Shown piece after piece: positions 9,786-18,724 of a stretch of DNA of 64,000 bases. A program made the translations under genes and the position numbers. Each line of letters begins with the position of its first letter. The first letter of the stretch is position 1. The notes below the pieces were generated by a model, which worked only from the letters and a program-made list of their open reading frames with translations, was not told the origin of the DNA and searched no databases. Source of the DNA: an uncultured Methanoregula sp. Its GTDB lineage: Archaea > Halobacteriota > Methanomicrobia > Methanomicrobiales > Methanospirillaceae. The stretch is from the NCBI RefSeq assembly GCF_963662735.1, contig NZ_OY759744.1, positions 558,001-622,000 on the forward strand. The letters are read 5' to 3'.

Positions 9786-10396
9786 AACTCAAGAACCTCG
9801 AGATGATGCTCCAGCGGCTCGGGGGATTCCAAAAACCGAGAGCCGCCCTCGAACAGTACCAGACGCCGGCGCCACTTGCAGCACGGCTCCTCTTCCACGC
9901 CCTGATGAAGCAGGACATTGAGGGCCGGGCAGTCTACGATCTCGGGAGCGGTACCGGTGTGCTCGCCATCGGGGCTGCGCTGCTTGGCGCGGCATCGGTA
10001 ACAGGAATAGAAATCGATGAGCAGGCAGTCCGGACAGCGGAGGCTAACGCTGAACTTCTCGATGTTGACGTGACCTTTTTAATTGCGGATATCCGAAACC
10101 CGGACGTCTCTGCGAAGATCGGCCCCTGCGATACCGTGGTCATGAACCCGCCGTTCGGGGCCCAGAAAGCACATGCAGACCGCCCGTTCATCGATTGTTC
10201 CCTTGCACTTGCCCCGGTCACCTACAGTATCTTTAATGCGGGATCTGCCCCATTTGTAAAAGCCTACACGGAAGGAAGGGCGGAGATTGCCGAGAAGGTC
10301 GGCGGGGCATTCCCCATAAAACGCACCTTTGCCTTCCATACCAAAGACGTGCAGGAAATCGAGGTCGAGATCCTACGGCTGATACGGAACCAGTAA
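9782..10396 (+). CDS. METTL5-type RNA N6-adenine methyltransferase
   Basis: 204 aa class I SAM methyltransferase. SAM motif I is YDLGSGTGVLAIGA, the acidic motif II is IEIDEQAV, and NPPF (residues 122-125) is the signature of amino-methylating N6-adenine enzymes. The EQYQTP segment before motif I is characteristic of METTL5-like proteins, which modify small-subunit rRNA in eukaryotes. The archaeal target is inferred by family. It starts in the dph2 stop codon (ATGA), so two translation-apparatus modification enzymes are coupled. Confidence 0.82.
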   Translation: MKLKNLEMMLQRLGGFQKPRAALEQYQTPAPLAARLLFHALMKQDIEGRAVYDLGSGTGVLAIGAALLGAASVTGIEIDEQAVRTAEANAELLDVDVTFLIADIRNPDVSAKIGPCDTVVMNPPFGAQKAHADRPFIDCSLALAPVTYSIFNAGSAPFVKAYTEGRAEIAEKVGGAFPIKRTFAFHTKDVQEIEVEILRLIRNQ

Positions 10397-10410
10397 CCCA
10401 ACCCCGCAGC

Positions 10411-11586
10411 GTGAAACATACCATTACCGGTCTTGCTGCAGCCCACATGGTCACGGACATCTACATGCCGGTGCTCCCTGCAATCCTGCCGCTCCTTGTC
10501 CTGAACAACGGGTATTCCTACCTTGCAGCGGGATTGCTGGTAACTGCCTATAACATCACCTCGTCTTTTACCCAGCCGGTCATCGGCTGGCTCTCGGATA
10601 CCCGGGGGCTGACAATCAGCGTGAGCTTAAGCCTGCTTGTCAGTGCAGTCTTTGTCTCCCTCATAGGCGTTGCCCATAATTACTATATGATCATGGTATT
10701 CGCAATCATTGCTGCACTCGGACATGCCTGTTTCCACCCGACCGCACTCAGCCGGGTCAGCCGGATGTGCACGAGCGAAAACCGGGGGAAAATCACGTCG
10801 TATTTCGTGGTTGGCGGCAATCTCGGCTATGCCATAGGGCCGGTCCTTGCCGGGGTCCTGGTCTTTGCATTCGGCCTGCCGGGACTCCTGCTTCTTGTCA
10901 TCCCGGCAATCATCATGGTCTTTGTCCTCAGGGTTATCCTCCCGGGGGGCATTGCAGGGGCAGCCGGGCACCTGCCAAAACCGGTGGCGGTACCGGGAGA
11001 GGTGCACTCGAAATGGCCATTTGTCATCCTCATGGCAGCCTCGATTCTCCGGGCCTGGGCGGTCTTTGCTGCCATCACGTTCCTCCCGATGTACCTGGTC
11101 TCGCAGGGCTATGACCTCGTCACGACAAGTTTCGTCATGACCCTGATGCTCCTCACCGGGGTGGCCGGGCAGGTCATGGGTGGGCGCATCTCGGACAGGA
11201 TCGGCAGGAAGGAGTTCATGGTCTTCAGCCTCGTTGGCGCGATCCCGTTCTTCTACCTCTTCTTCATGAGTACCGGGATCCTTGCGATCATCGCGATCCT
11301 TATCTTCGGGTTCTTCCTCTGGTCCACGTTTGCCGTGGCAATTGCCATGTCTCACGAGCTCCTGCCGCAGAACGTCGGGCTTGCCTCAGGAATGATGCTT
11401 GGGCTTGCCATCGGGGTCGGCGGTCTCGGGGTTGCCGTCAATGGTATGATCGCCGATCACTACTCGCTGGCCACGGCTCTCGGAACCATCCCTGTCCCAA
11501 TCGCGGTCGCGGTCATCCTGATGGCCGTACTGCCCTACCCGTGGAAATCGCTCCGGAAGACAAAGTCCGGGACAGGGCAAAGCTGA
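10411..11586 (+). CDS. MFS transporter, fosmidomycin-resistance (Fsr) type
   Basis: 391 aa, 12 predicted membrane helices, GTG start 14 bp after the methyltransferase stop. The N-terminal MVTDIYMPVLPAILPLL and loop GWLSDTRG resemble the Fsr branch of the major facilitator superfamily; the second-half loop is GGRISDRIGRKEF. The family exports drugs and small metabolites by proton antiport. The substrate cannot be read from sequence. Probably last gene of the ppsA-led string. Confidence 0.8.
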   Translation: MKHTITGLAAAHMVTDIYMPVLPAILPLLVLNNGYSYLAAGLLVTAYNITSSFTQPVIGWLSDTRGLTISVSLSLLVSAVFVSLIGVAHNYYMIMVFAIIAALGHACFHPTALSRVSRMCTSENRGKITSYFVVGGNLGYAIGPVLAGVLVFAFGLPGLLLLVIPAIIMVFVLRVILPGGIAGAAGHLPKPVAVPGEVHSKWPFVILMAASILRAWAVFAAITFLPMYLVSQGYDLVTTSFVMTLMLLTGVAGQVMGGRISDRIGRKEFMVFSLVGAIPFFYLFFMSTGILAIIAILIFGFFLWSTFAVAIAMSHELLPQNVGLASGMMLGLAIGVGGLGVAVNGMIADHYSLATALGTIPVPIAVAVILMAVLPYPWKSLRKTKSGTGQS

Positions 11587-11594
11587 CTCCCATA

Positions 11595-11637
11595 TCCTTA
11601 TATTTTTTTGACGGAATAGTATCAATGGAGATTTACT
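11595..11637 (+). promoter_or_regulatory. TATA box and RBS of the 59-aa membrane protein gene
   Basis: CTTATATTTT (about 11597-11606) is a good archaeal TATA box about 35-40 bp before the ATG. GGAG at 11627-11630 is a ribosome-binding site with a 7-nt spacer. Together they support the short ORF as a real gene. Confidence 0.6.
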
Positions 11638-11817
11638 ATGGATAAAACAGGCATTATCGCATTGATTATTGGTCTGGTACTGTGTGCACTCGGGGCCTAT
11701 GCTATCTGGATGTTCCTTCCCCAGGTAATTGTTGCAGTCCAGGGACTCATCGGCATCGTTGTCGTGCTCATCGGCCTGATGCTGGTTGTCTTTGGCGCCC
11801 TTATCATCAAAGACTAA
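11638..11817 (+). CDS. Small two-helix membrane protein
   Basis: 59 aa, below the usual length cutoff. Residues 5-28 (GIIALIIGLVLCALGAYAIW...) and 36-57 (GLIGIVVVLIGLMLVVFGALI) are two hydrophobic helices with a short hinge containing a Pro; the protein ends in KD. It has its own TATA box and Shine-Dalgarno and codon use like its neighbours. No family function recognised. Confidence 0.7.
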   Translation: MDKTGIIALIIGLVLCALGAYAIWMFLPQVIVAVQGLIGIVVVLIGLMLVVFGALIIKD

Positions 11818-11851
11818 AAACCGGTTAAAAATTTTAAAAAAAAAACTCTTT
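11818..11851. terminator. Bidirectional terminator between convergent genes
   Basis: The 34-bp gap between convergent stops is almost only A and T. The minus strand has a run of ten T (11836-11845), the plus strand T5 at 11849-11853. Oligo-T tracts are the usual archaeal termination signal. Confidence 0.55.
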
Positions 11852-12595
11852 TTACACTTTTACTACAAGACACTGGGATCCTGCGGTTTCCAGCACGGGT
11901 TCCGTTCTTCCTTCGAAGAAATCATCGAACGCCTTTTTGACGCCGGGCGCCGTGATGTAGTCGTGGGAGATGAGGATGCCACCGGGGCTCATCCTGGGGT
12001 AGAAAAATTCAAGGCACAGCTTTGTGCTCTCGTAACAATCCACATCAAGGTTCACGAGCGAGAAGGTCTTGTCCTTGACCGGGTCAGATGTTCCCGGGAA
12101 GATCCCCTTGTAGAAATGGACATTCGGGTTGTCCCCGAGATATTTCTTCACGCCATCAAAGGACGCTGCGAATTTTCCTTCGTAGAATGGCCAGACCATA
12201 TCGATCTCATCGACCTTGGGCAGGCCTTCGAACGTGTCGAAGAGGTGGAGGGGCCGGTCGCCTTTCGAGAGGCAGATGATCTTCGCCGATCCTCCCCGGT
12301 ACACCCCGACCTCGGCGATATCGCCGGGTACCTTCCGGGTGCGCTTGACGGCCATGTGGATGTGGTAGGCCTCGATATCTTCGAGAAGGAGATCGGATTC
12401 GGCCCGGATCTTCTTTAAGGCCTTGGCAAACTCCTTGCGTTCTGCACAGCCATAGTGAGAAAGCCGTCCCCGGTTTGCGATATCGTGCCCCATCGTGGGC
12501 TCAAAAAAAATAAATTTCCGGAATTTGAGGAGGTATTTGCTCGGGACAATGGTGTCGAAAGCCGAGTAAATACGCTTCTTGGGAAACAGGCTCAT
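11852..12595 (-). CDS. TylF/macrocin-O-methyltransferase family protein
   Basis: 247 aa. SAM-binding AEVGVYRGGSA (motif I), LFDTFEGLP, and the metal/substrate motif LVNLDVDCYEST, with HDY near the end, match the TylF/MycF family of Mg-dependent sugar or polyketide O-methyltransferases. In archaea such genes often act in surface glycan or lipid methylation. That role is an inference, since the neighbours give no pathway. Confidence 0.8.
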   Translation of the reverse strand: MSLFPKKRIYSAFDTIVPSKYLLKFRKFIFFEPTMGHDIANRGRLSHYGCAERKEFAKALKKIRAESDLLLEDIEAYHIHMAVKRTRKVPGDIAEVGVYRGGSAKIICLSKGDRPLHLFDTFEGLPKVDEIDMVWPFYEGKFAASFDGVKKYLGDNPNVHFYKGIFPGTSDPVKDKTFSLVNLDVDCYESTKLCLEFFYPRMSPGGILISHDYITAPGVKKAFDDFFEGRTEPVLETAGSQCLVVKV

Positions 12596-12657
12596 GCCTT
12601 ATACAATAGGTTTTTCACCAATTTATATACAACCCATCAGAAATTCCGGCGGTTTTT

Positions 12658-13098
12658 TCACGCATTCGGGACCGGAAGAGGTGCATCCACGTCCAGCTCA
12701 TCGAGGAAGGGCATCAGGCCGGTAGCGAAGAGGACGGGACGATTGTCCTTTGTTGAGGAATGTTCTCCAACAGCAACAATCTCGATCATGAGCGGGAACT
12801 CCTGCATTGTCTGTTCAAACGAGGGGTCGTTTTCGCGGGTGAAGGTAAGGAAACTGCCCACGCTGATATAAGGCCGCTCATACTCTGATACGGTACGGAA
12901 TTCCTCTTTCACGGATTCGAGCGTGCGGGTGCGGGCAAGTTCCTCTTCAAAAAAGAGCAGGATTTCAATCCCGTACGTATTCGCCAGGGCACCAAGCGTG
13001 CGGATATCGATGTGCTTCCCGGGCACGAGTCCCTGCGAGCCCAGCTTCTCTTCCGGCGTAGATCCCGGGAGGGTTTTGGGGGCGTTCTTGTGATCCAT
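12658..13098 (-). CDS. Conserved-looking hypothetical protein
   Basis: 146 aa, soluble, acidic, no signal peptide or membrane segment. It begins with a likely disordered stretch (MDHKNAPKTLPGSTPEEK). I do not recognise a family. The frame has ordinary codon use with no competing frame on the other strand. Confidence 0.6.
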   Translation of the reverse strand: MDHKNAPKTLPGSTPEEKLGSQGLVPGKHIDIRTLGALANTYGIEILLFFEEELARTRTLESVKEEFRTVSEYERPYISVGSFLTFTRENDPSFEQTMQEFPLMIEIVAVGEHSSTKDNRPVLFATGLMPFLDELDVDAPLPVPNA

Positions 13099-13155
13099 AG
13101 AAATTATGGGCCCGGGTTTTTTGTAAACCTATGGATTGGAGAATAAGGGGGGTGG

Positions 13156-13359
13156 TTATTCCCGCCCGAATTTATTGAGAAGCGTGAACCCCACGCCAAA
13201 GAAGAGGACTGCTGCCACGGGCCAGACCGACCAGGTGATCTTTCCGTTCGTCATGACATCGATTCCGACAAAAAAGACACAGAACATCAGCATCATAACG
13301 ATGCTGTACCACCACTTTTTCCTGCCCTTTCCCACAACGGGATCCTGCATCGTACTCAT
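13156..13359 (-). CDS. 2TM-domain membrane protein
   Basis: 67 aa from the ATG at 13359; the ATG at 13350 is also possible. A basic segment KGRKKWWYS precedes two membrane helices joined by a short GKITWSVW loop, the layout of the small 2TM domain family (bacteria and archaea, role unknown). Upstream of the ATG the frame has no membrane-protein character, so the longer frame was trimmed. Confidence 0.65.
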   Translation of the reverse strand: MSTMQDPVVGKGRKKWWYSIVMMLMFCVFFVGIDVMTNGKITWSVWPVAAVLFFGVGFTLLNKFGRE

Positions 13360-13420
13360 AGTATCAGGAATATGTGGTGCCTGATGAATTAAAAAAAGGA
13401 TTGCTGATTGAGATACCTGA

Positions 13421-14275
13421 TCAGATATTGCCCTGCTGGGATCCCTGCTTTGCGACAAACGCATTGGCGATCAGGTCGCGGTCGAATGCCGAGGGAACGG
13501 TGCCGGTCTTTGCGTACTGGTACAGGGCTGTAAGGTAGATACCCTGCATTGCCGATGCGACAACGCCAAGGACGATGACAAGGATGATGAAGAGGAAGAG
13601 GGCCGCGAAGAAGACCATGGGGTTGCCAAGGAACATCATGGCCGCCAGCATCAGTACAAAGCCGACGAGGCCGATGAGCACAAAGACGATCATGATGGAG
13701 CCGGCTCCGACAATGCTCTCGCCCCAGGTCTTTTTGATGAGCGCAAAGGATTCTTTCATCGAATCCACAACGCCCTTTTCTTCAAGCATGAGGACCGGTA
13801 CCACAAAGAAGGTAACAAGTCCCCACGCACCGCCGATGAATGCTGCGGCTATCTCGCCGATGAAGCCTGCTTTTTCCGCAAGGACCTGGAGCAGGAGTCC
13901 GACCGTTGCCGAGATGAGGGCCCAGGCAAGAATCGAAGGGAAGTGCTTCAGGGACGCGGATAACCCCTCCCCGACACTCATTTCCCTGCCATTCAGTCGG
14001 GCATTCACGCACAGGATGAGCGCGGTGTTGAAGAAGATCACGACAAAGTAACTGACGAGATAGAAGAGGAACAATCCGACATAGAAGACGAGTGATCCGC
14101 CCGGCGCTTCGGTATCCAGGCTCCCTGCAAAGAACAGGGGGATGAGGAACGTTGCGAAAACAATCAGGGAAATGATCCCGGACAACAGCGGGAACGCGAG
14201 CAGTTTCTTGTCCTGCATCAGGATGCTCCAGCTGGTTTTGACGAGCGCGAAGCTTCGGCCAATACTCTCAAACAT
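13421..14275 (-). CDS. DUF6159-like polytopic membrane protein (untagged paralogue)
   Basis: 284 aa with about six membrane helices, starting at MFESIGRSF. The segments DKKLLAFPLLSG, MSVGEGLSAS and VDSMKESFALIKKTWGE recur, with changes, in the tagged proteins at 18715, 19866, 25856 and 26992 (for example NKRLLWFSLLSG, ITLREGLSRA). It therefore belongs to the same superfamily but lacks the N-terminal LGWCP motif. Function unknown. Confidence 0.72.
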   Translation of the reverse strand: MFESIGRSFALVKTSWSILMQDKKLLAFPLLSGIISLIVFATFLIPLFFAGSLDTEAPGGSLVFYVGLFLFYLVSYFVVIFFNTALILCVNARLNGREMSVGEGLSASLKHFPSILAWALISATVGLLLQVLAEKAGFIGEIAAAFIGGAWGLVTFFVVPVLMLEEKGVVDSMKESFALIKKTWGESIVGAGSIMIVFVLIGLVGFVLMLAAMMFLGNPMVFFAALFLFIILVIVLGVVASAMQGIYLTALYQYAKTGTVPSAFDRDLIANAFVAKQGSQQGNI

Positions 14276-14366
14276 ACAAACGACGTGGGATGCGAAACGA
14301 GATGAATGTTGTTGGTCGCATACCGGGAAAAAGGAGGCGGGAGCCGTCTGCAGCGTTTCAGGACGG

Positions 14367-14999
14367 TTACCTGCCCTGCCGGGCACGGAAGAAGAGCCCA
14401 ATCCCTGCCGCAAGGACTACGCACGCAGCGGGAAGGGTGGCCCGGGGGGTTGCCTGCGATGAGGGGGCACTCACAGGGGTCAGGGTCGGAAACAGCGTGG
14501 GGGTCACGGGTAAAGACTGGCCGGCAACCGGCTGGGTGATGGTAAGAACGCTTCCCGGGACAATGGAGCCGGCATTGTCTAACTCCTCGACCTGGAGCAC
14601 CATCACCTGCGAAGTGGCCGCGGTCGGGACGGTGCCAGTGATGGTAACGGTGAACCCGACATCATGGTTTGTCGGATACGAGAGGAGTGCCCCGTTCAGG
14701 AACGCAACATTTCCTGATGCGGTCTGCCGGGCGGCGTTCCTGCCATCAGCAATTACCTGGATAACCCACTGGGCATTTTCCAGATCCGTCTGCATCTGGA
14801 GCTCGTGGTTGCTGGAGAATGTCGTGGCCCCGGAAGGAATGATGACATAATTTGCCACAACTTTCTGCTGGCCCCCCAAGACGAGCGGGGGATTGGGAGA
14901 GAACGAGACATCGGACTGGACAACGGTTGCTGCTGCAGGTACGTTCACAAGGAAGATGGCTGCAACGACCATGAGGAAAATTATCGGTAGGCGGGCCAT
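14367..14999 (-). CDS. Secreted protein with C-terminal membrane anchor
   Basis: 210 aa from the ATG at 14999 (MARLPIIFLMVVAAIF). Signal peptide, then a beta-rich extracellular part, a Thr/Pro-rich stalk (PVTPTLFPTLTPV), a C-terminal hydrophobic helix and the basic tail RARQGR. This is the usual plan of a methanogen cell-surface protein held by a C-terminal anchor. No enzyme motif seen. Confidence 0.65.
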   Translation of the reverse strand: MARLPIIFLMVVAAIFLVNVPAAATVVQSDVSFSPNPPLVLGGQQKVVANYVIIPSGATTFSSNHELQMQTDLENAQWVIQVIADGRNAARQTASGNVAFLNGALLSYPTNHDVGFTVTITGTVPTAATSQVMVLQVEELDNAGSIVPGSVLTITQPVAGQSLPVTPTLFPTLTPVSAPSSQATPRATLPAACVVLAAGIGLFFRARQGR

Positions 15000-15067
15000 A
15001 AATTTCAGCGAAAAAAGGTTTGCCGGAAAGGAAATAGAGATGTCGGTAGGCAGGGCCAGTGTTCCGG

Positions 15068-15973
15068 CTATCGGGCGAGTATGCTCTGGATGAATGCACC
15101 GGCTTGGTCGATAGCTTCCTTTCCTTCGGGAACCTGGCCAGCAAAGATCTGCCAGCTGTGGAACATACCTTCCCAGAGCTCGGCCTGGACCGGGACACCT
15201 GCCCATCGGGCCTTGTCCACGAACTTCCCGATATCGGAGAGGAGGAGCTCGTGGGTCCCCATCTGAATATAGAGGCGCGGGAGGCCCTTCATCCGGGCAT
15301 GTATCGGAGACGCGAGGGAGTCGCGGGGATCGTGACCTGCGAGATAGGCTTTCTCGATTGACTGGAGACGTGCCGGGGTGATCCAGTCCCGGTCACTGTT
15401 CTTGGATATGGATTCTCCTGTAAACTGCATATCAACAGCCGGGGACATACAGACGCCGGCAAGAGGCAGGGGCCTGCCCTCATCGCGGATGGACAGGAGT
15501 ATGGAGAGAACAAGGGTTCCCCCAACAGATATGCCGGCAGGGAGGATCCGGTGGGGGGGAAAACCGTTGGATACCAGGTAGCGGTACGCTGCCAGGGCAT
15601 CTTCCAGGGCCGCGGGAAAGGGGTGTTCGGGGCTGAGCCGGTAATCCACGGAAAAGACCGGGGCTTTGGCTGCCCGGGCAAGCCGGATGCAGAGCCCCAG
15701 GTGGTCTTCGGTGGATCCATGGGTGAACCCGCCACCGTGGAAGAAAAGAATCACCCGGTCCATTATTGAGTCCGGCAGGGTAATCCAGTAGCCGGAAACA
15801 ACATCCGTTATTTTGACCTTCCCGATTTTGTGGTTACCCTCATTCACAACATCTTCCTGCATTTCCTTGTAGAATGCAGAGAGATCCTCCCGGGAGGCGG
15901 GGAGGGGCGCCTTTGAATCGGGAGCATGATCCCGTATGAGGGCGAAAAGTTCTTCGGGAGATTCCTGGATCAT
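15068..15973 (-). CDS. Alpha/beta hydrolase, hormone-sensitive-lipase family esterase
   Basis: 301 aa from the ATG at 15973. Oxyanion-hole motif FFHGGGF, nucleophile motif AGISVGG (GxSxG), and terminal MFHSW with the catalytic His are those of HSL-type carboxylesterases; the acid is probably in GTHELLLSD. Natural substrate unknown. Divergent from the MFS transporter at 16098, with roughly 120 bp of shared upstream region. Confidence 0.82.
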   Translation of the reverse strand: MIQESPEELFALIRDHAPDSKAPLPASREDLSAFYKEMQEDVVNEGNHKIGKVKITDVVSGYWITLPDSIMDRVILFFHGGGFTHGSTEDHLGLCIRLARAAKAPVFSVDYRLSPEHPFPAALEDALAAYRYLVSNGFPPHRILPAGISVGGTLVLSILLSIRDEGRPLPLAGVCMSPAVDMQFTGESISKNSDRDWITPARLQSIEKAYLAGHDPRDSLASPIHARMKGLPRLYIQMGTHELLLSDIGKFVDKARWAGVPVQAELWEGMFHSWQIFAGQVPEGKEAIDQAGAFIQSILAR

Positions 15974-16061
15974 TATCTCTGTTTTGGGTGACGGGACATA
16001 ATAAAGGAAGGGGATCCGGCGGCAATAACCGGTCCCGGGCAGGACCGGCCGGCTCAATACC

Positions 16062-16097
16062 AGTATACATAAGATGCGGGACACCCGACATTTTCCA
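16062..16097 (+). promoter_or_regulatory. Predicted TATA box of the ACS-family transporter
   Basis: TATACATAA (about 16064-16072) precedes the ATG at 16098 by about 34 bp, which puts the expected transcript start just upstream of that ATG. This favours 16098 over the in-frame ATG at 16074. Confidence 0.4.
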
Positions 16098-17393
16098 ATG
16101 GACCCGGGTACAGGTTCGGCAGGAGAGCGGGCAGTCCGGAAAGTGACCATGCGGCTCCTCCCGTTCCTCTTCATTCTCTATGTCATCGCATTTCTCGACC
16201 GGGTGAATTTCGGGTATGCAGCGCTCGAGATGAACAGTGCCCTTTCGCTGTCCCCGGAAGTGTTCGGGCTTCTTTCGGGTTTGTTTTTCATCGGGTACCT
16301 GATCTTCGAGATCCCCAGCAACATGATCCTCCATAAGATCGGGGCACGGGTCTGGATAGCCCGCATCATGATCAGCTGGGGAATTGTTGTCATCGTCACT
16401 GCGGCAGCCACAGACGCATTCCAGCTCGGCATCCTCCGCTTTGTTCTGGGTATTGCCGAGGCCGGCTTCTTCCCGGGATTAATCCTCTATATTACCCTCT
16501 GGTTCCGGGAGCGGGAGCTTGCCCGGGCGGTCGCCCTCTTCATGGCGGCACTTGCGGTCTCCAATATCATAGGCGCACCAGTCTCGACGTGGATCCTGGA
16601 TAACATCAGCTGGCTGGGCATCGCCGGGTGGCGCTGGCTCTTTGTCCTCGAAGGAATACCGGCAGTGATCCTCGGTATCGTTACCTGGTTTTACTTAACG
16701 GACAGGCCTTCGGACGCCACCTGGCTTGCGGACGACGAGAAAGCGTGGCTGACCGGCGAACTCGACCGGGAACGGATGGAGAGGATCCGTAAGGGTGCGC
16801 ATACCACGTTCCGGGCCGTGATAACGGACAGGACGGTCTGGCACCTGGGCCTTGTGTACAGCCTTGTTACGATTGGTTTGTACGGGCTCGGGTTCTGGAT
16901 GCCCCAGATCATCCGCTCCCTGAACCCGGACTTCTCCAATTTCGAGATCGGCCTCTGGATGATGATCCCGTTCATTGCTGCATTCATCTGCATGATCCTC
17001 TGGAGCCGGCATTCCGACCGGCAGAATGAGCGTCGCTGGCATACCGCACTACCCCCGCTTGCGGGAGGGTGTGCCCTTGCCGGAGCCGGGCTCGTTTCAT
17101 CATCAAATCCGTTCCTCGCCTTCGGCCTGCTCGTTATCGCTACGGTTGGAATTTACTGTTTCTTTGGCCCGTTCTGGACGCTGCCGTCCGTGTTCCTCAC
17201 AGGAGCTGCGGCAGCAATCGGTATTGCCGTGGTAAATTCTATCGGGAACATCGGCGGGTTTGTCGGCCCGTCGCTTATGGGGGGCATAGTCGGAATTACC
17301 GGCAGTACCGAGAGCGGGCTTGTCATTATCGGGGCATGTCTCGTTCTCTGCAGTATCCTCACGCTCCTGGTCCGCAGGCAACCGGCGGAGTAA
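16098..17393 (+). CDS. MFS transporter, anion:cation symporter (ACS) type
   Basis: 431 aa, 12 membrane helices. FLDRVNFGYAALEM in helix 1 is the family hallmark of ACS transporters (phthalate, tartrate, glucarate and nicotinate permeases), which take up organic anions. FEIPSNMILHKIGARVWIARI in helix 2 fits as well. The substrate is not deducible. The neighbouring divergent esterase could release an acid that it imports, but that is speculation. Family members are far more common in bacteria. Confidence 0.85.
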   Translation: MDPGTGSAGERAVRKVTMRLLPFLFILYVIAFLDRVNFGYAALEMNSALSLSPEVFGLLSGLFFIGYLIFEIPSNMILHKIGARVWIARIMISWGIVVIVTAAATDAFQLGILRFVLGIAEAGFFPGLILYITLWFRERELARAVALFMAALAVSNIIGAPVSTWILDNISWLGIAGWRWLFVLEGIPAVILGIVTWFYLTDRPSDATWLADDEKAWLTGELDRERMERIRKGAHTTFRAVITDRTVWHLGLVYSLVTIGLYGLGFWMPQIIRSLNPDFSNFEIGLWMMIPFIAAFICMILWSRHSDRQNERRWHTALPPLAGGCALAGAGLVSSSNPFLAFGLLVIATVGIYCFFGPFWTLPSVFLTGAAAAIGIAVVNSIGNIGGFVGPSLMGGIVGITGSTESGLVIIGACLVLCSILTLLVRRQPAE

Positions 17394-17447
17394 CTGCACC
17401 CGGGTGTCGTTCCCATTCGATTGAACGAAATCCCATATTTCAAAAAA

Positions 17448-17477
17448 TATATATAGTCAACATTCATACGTTGACAC
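17448..17477 (+). promoter_or_regulatory. Promoter with TATA box and 20-bp palindromic operator, regulator cluster 1
   Basis: TATATATA at 17448-17455 begins 30 bp before the ATG at 17478. It directly abuts a perfect inverted repeat GTCAAC-N8-GTTGAC at 17456-17475, leaving 2 nt before the ATG. The spacing implies a leaderless mRNA with the operator between TATA and start. The same geometry occurs at 25380 and 28136. Confidence 0.75.
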
Positions 17478-17924
17478 ATGCTTCTGCCAACGAACGACAA
17501 GCAGTTCGAGTTCTGGAAGATGCGGCGCGGCGGCATGCCCAATATCACGATAGCAAACCTGCTCGGCATCTCGCGGCAGGCGGTTTCGCGGGCGCTGCTC
17601 CTGATGGACGAACGGATTGAATCGACGCTGCGTGAGATGGCGCAGGCAAACCAGATCGCCATTGTGAAGATCAATGCGGAGCGGGGCGTCCTGATCGGCA
17701 GGTCAGTACCCTTCCAGGCTGCAGCCATCATCTTTGTCTCAGAGAAACATGGCGTACAGGTCTGGTATGAGCACGATGGCGACTGCGGTTCCTGCCAGCG
17801 CTACACCGAATGCATTGAACTCATCTGGGACTATGCATCCGAACTCGGCATAAAGATCGTGAAGACTGCCGACCCCACAAAGATGGCTGAAGAACTGTTT
17901 GCAAAAGTGAAGGAGATTGCCTAA
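17478..17924 (+). CDS. Small HTH transcriptional regulator with Cys-rich C-terminal motif (cluster 1)
   Basis: 148 aa. Residues about 10-40 form a helix-turn-helix (MRRGGMPNITIANLLGISRQ and following AVSRALL). The C-terminal half contains EKHG, WYEHDGDC and a C-x2-C-x5-C pattern (GDCGSCQRYTEC), possibly a metal or redox site. The paralogue at 25410 keeps all of these. Transcribed from an operator-bearing leaderless promoter and overlapping the next gene (TAATG), so it is most likely an autoregulator of the operon. Ligand and exact family not recognised. Confidence 0.8.
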   Translation: MLLPTNDKQFEFWKMRRGGMPNITIANLLGISRQAVSRALLLMDERIESTLREMAQANQIAIVKINAERGVLIGRSVPFQAAAIIFVSEKHGVQVWYEHDGDCGSCQRYTECIELIWDYASELGIKIVKTADPTKMAEELFAKVKEIA

Positions 17925-18724
17925 TGGCTCGCGTTGCCGAAGTCATACGCGGGTGGCTGGGCTGGTGCCCGATGACCGCAGCGGCACAGAACGGGATAAA
18001 GGGACAACCAGCGGCTGCAACACCGGAAACGGGTGACGATGCCGGGCCGGTAACACGGCGGACGGTGCTGTACCTGCGGCTGACGTGGATTGTCATTGCC
18101 TTATCATGGCTCATTGCGATTGCAAGCCTTCCATACCTCCCGAAAACAGTACCGGTCCACTGGAACCTGTTTGGCGTGGCTGACGGGTTCTCCGGCAGGC
18201 TCCTGGGCGCATTCAGCCTCCCGGTGATCACCACGATTGTCGCGGTCTTCCTGATGGTTCTCCCCCGGTCCGGCAGCATACGGGAATCCGTGAGCAGGGT
18301 CCGTGACATTTACAGTATCATGATCTTCGCGACGGTCAGTTTCCTTGTCGCCATGGAGGGAATAATACTCCTGTCATCCTCAGGTATGGATCTCCCGATG
18401 GTCACCATCTTTCCCGTATTATTCGGGTTTCTCTTCATTGTGATCGGCAGCCTGTTACCCCATATCGGCCGGAACCCCACCATGGGGATACGGTTCCCCT
18501 GGACACTCCGCGACGAGTGGGTCTGGAAGAGGACGCACGAACATGGAGGCCCGGTTTTCGTCATCGCCGGGGTAGTGATCGTGCTGGGGAGCCCGTTCGC
18601 CGGCATCTGGGCCCTGGCGCTGATGCTTGTCCTTGTTCTTGGATCTACCCTGTACATCACGATCTGGTCGTACCGGCTGGCGGTGAACGGGAAAGGAAAC
18701 GGGGAGGAAAAACCATGCTCGTAA
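17924..18724 (+). CDS. SdpI-like (DUF1648) membrane protein with N-terminal LGWCP motif
   Basis: 266 aa. Begins with the short module VAEVIRGWLGWCP, shared with four later membrane proteins of a different family. Then comes the DUF1648 segment PVHWNLFGVADGF and the SdpI segment NPTMGIRFPWTLRDEWVWKR, with about six helices. SdpI in Bacillus gives immunity to the SdpC toxin and sits behind the repressor gene sdpR; here too it follows a regulator, with overlapping stop and start codons. An immunity or envelope-stress role is inferred only. Confidence 0.8.
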   Translation: MARVAEVIRGWLGWCPMTAAAQNGIKGQPAAATPETGDDAGPVTRRTVLYLRLTWIVIALSWLIAIASLPYLPKTVPVHWNLFGVADGFSGRLLGAFSLPVITTIVAVFLMVLPRSGSIRESVSRVRDIYSIMIFATVSFLVAMEGIILLSSSGMDLPMVTIFPVLFGFLFIVIGSLLPHIGRNPTMGIRFPWTLRDEWVWKRTHEHGGPVFVIAGVVIVLGSPFAGIWALALMLVLVLGSTLYITIWSYRLAVNGKGNGEEKPCS

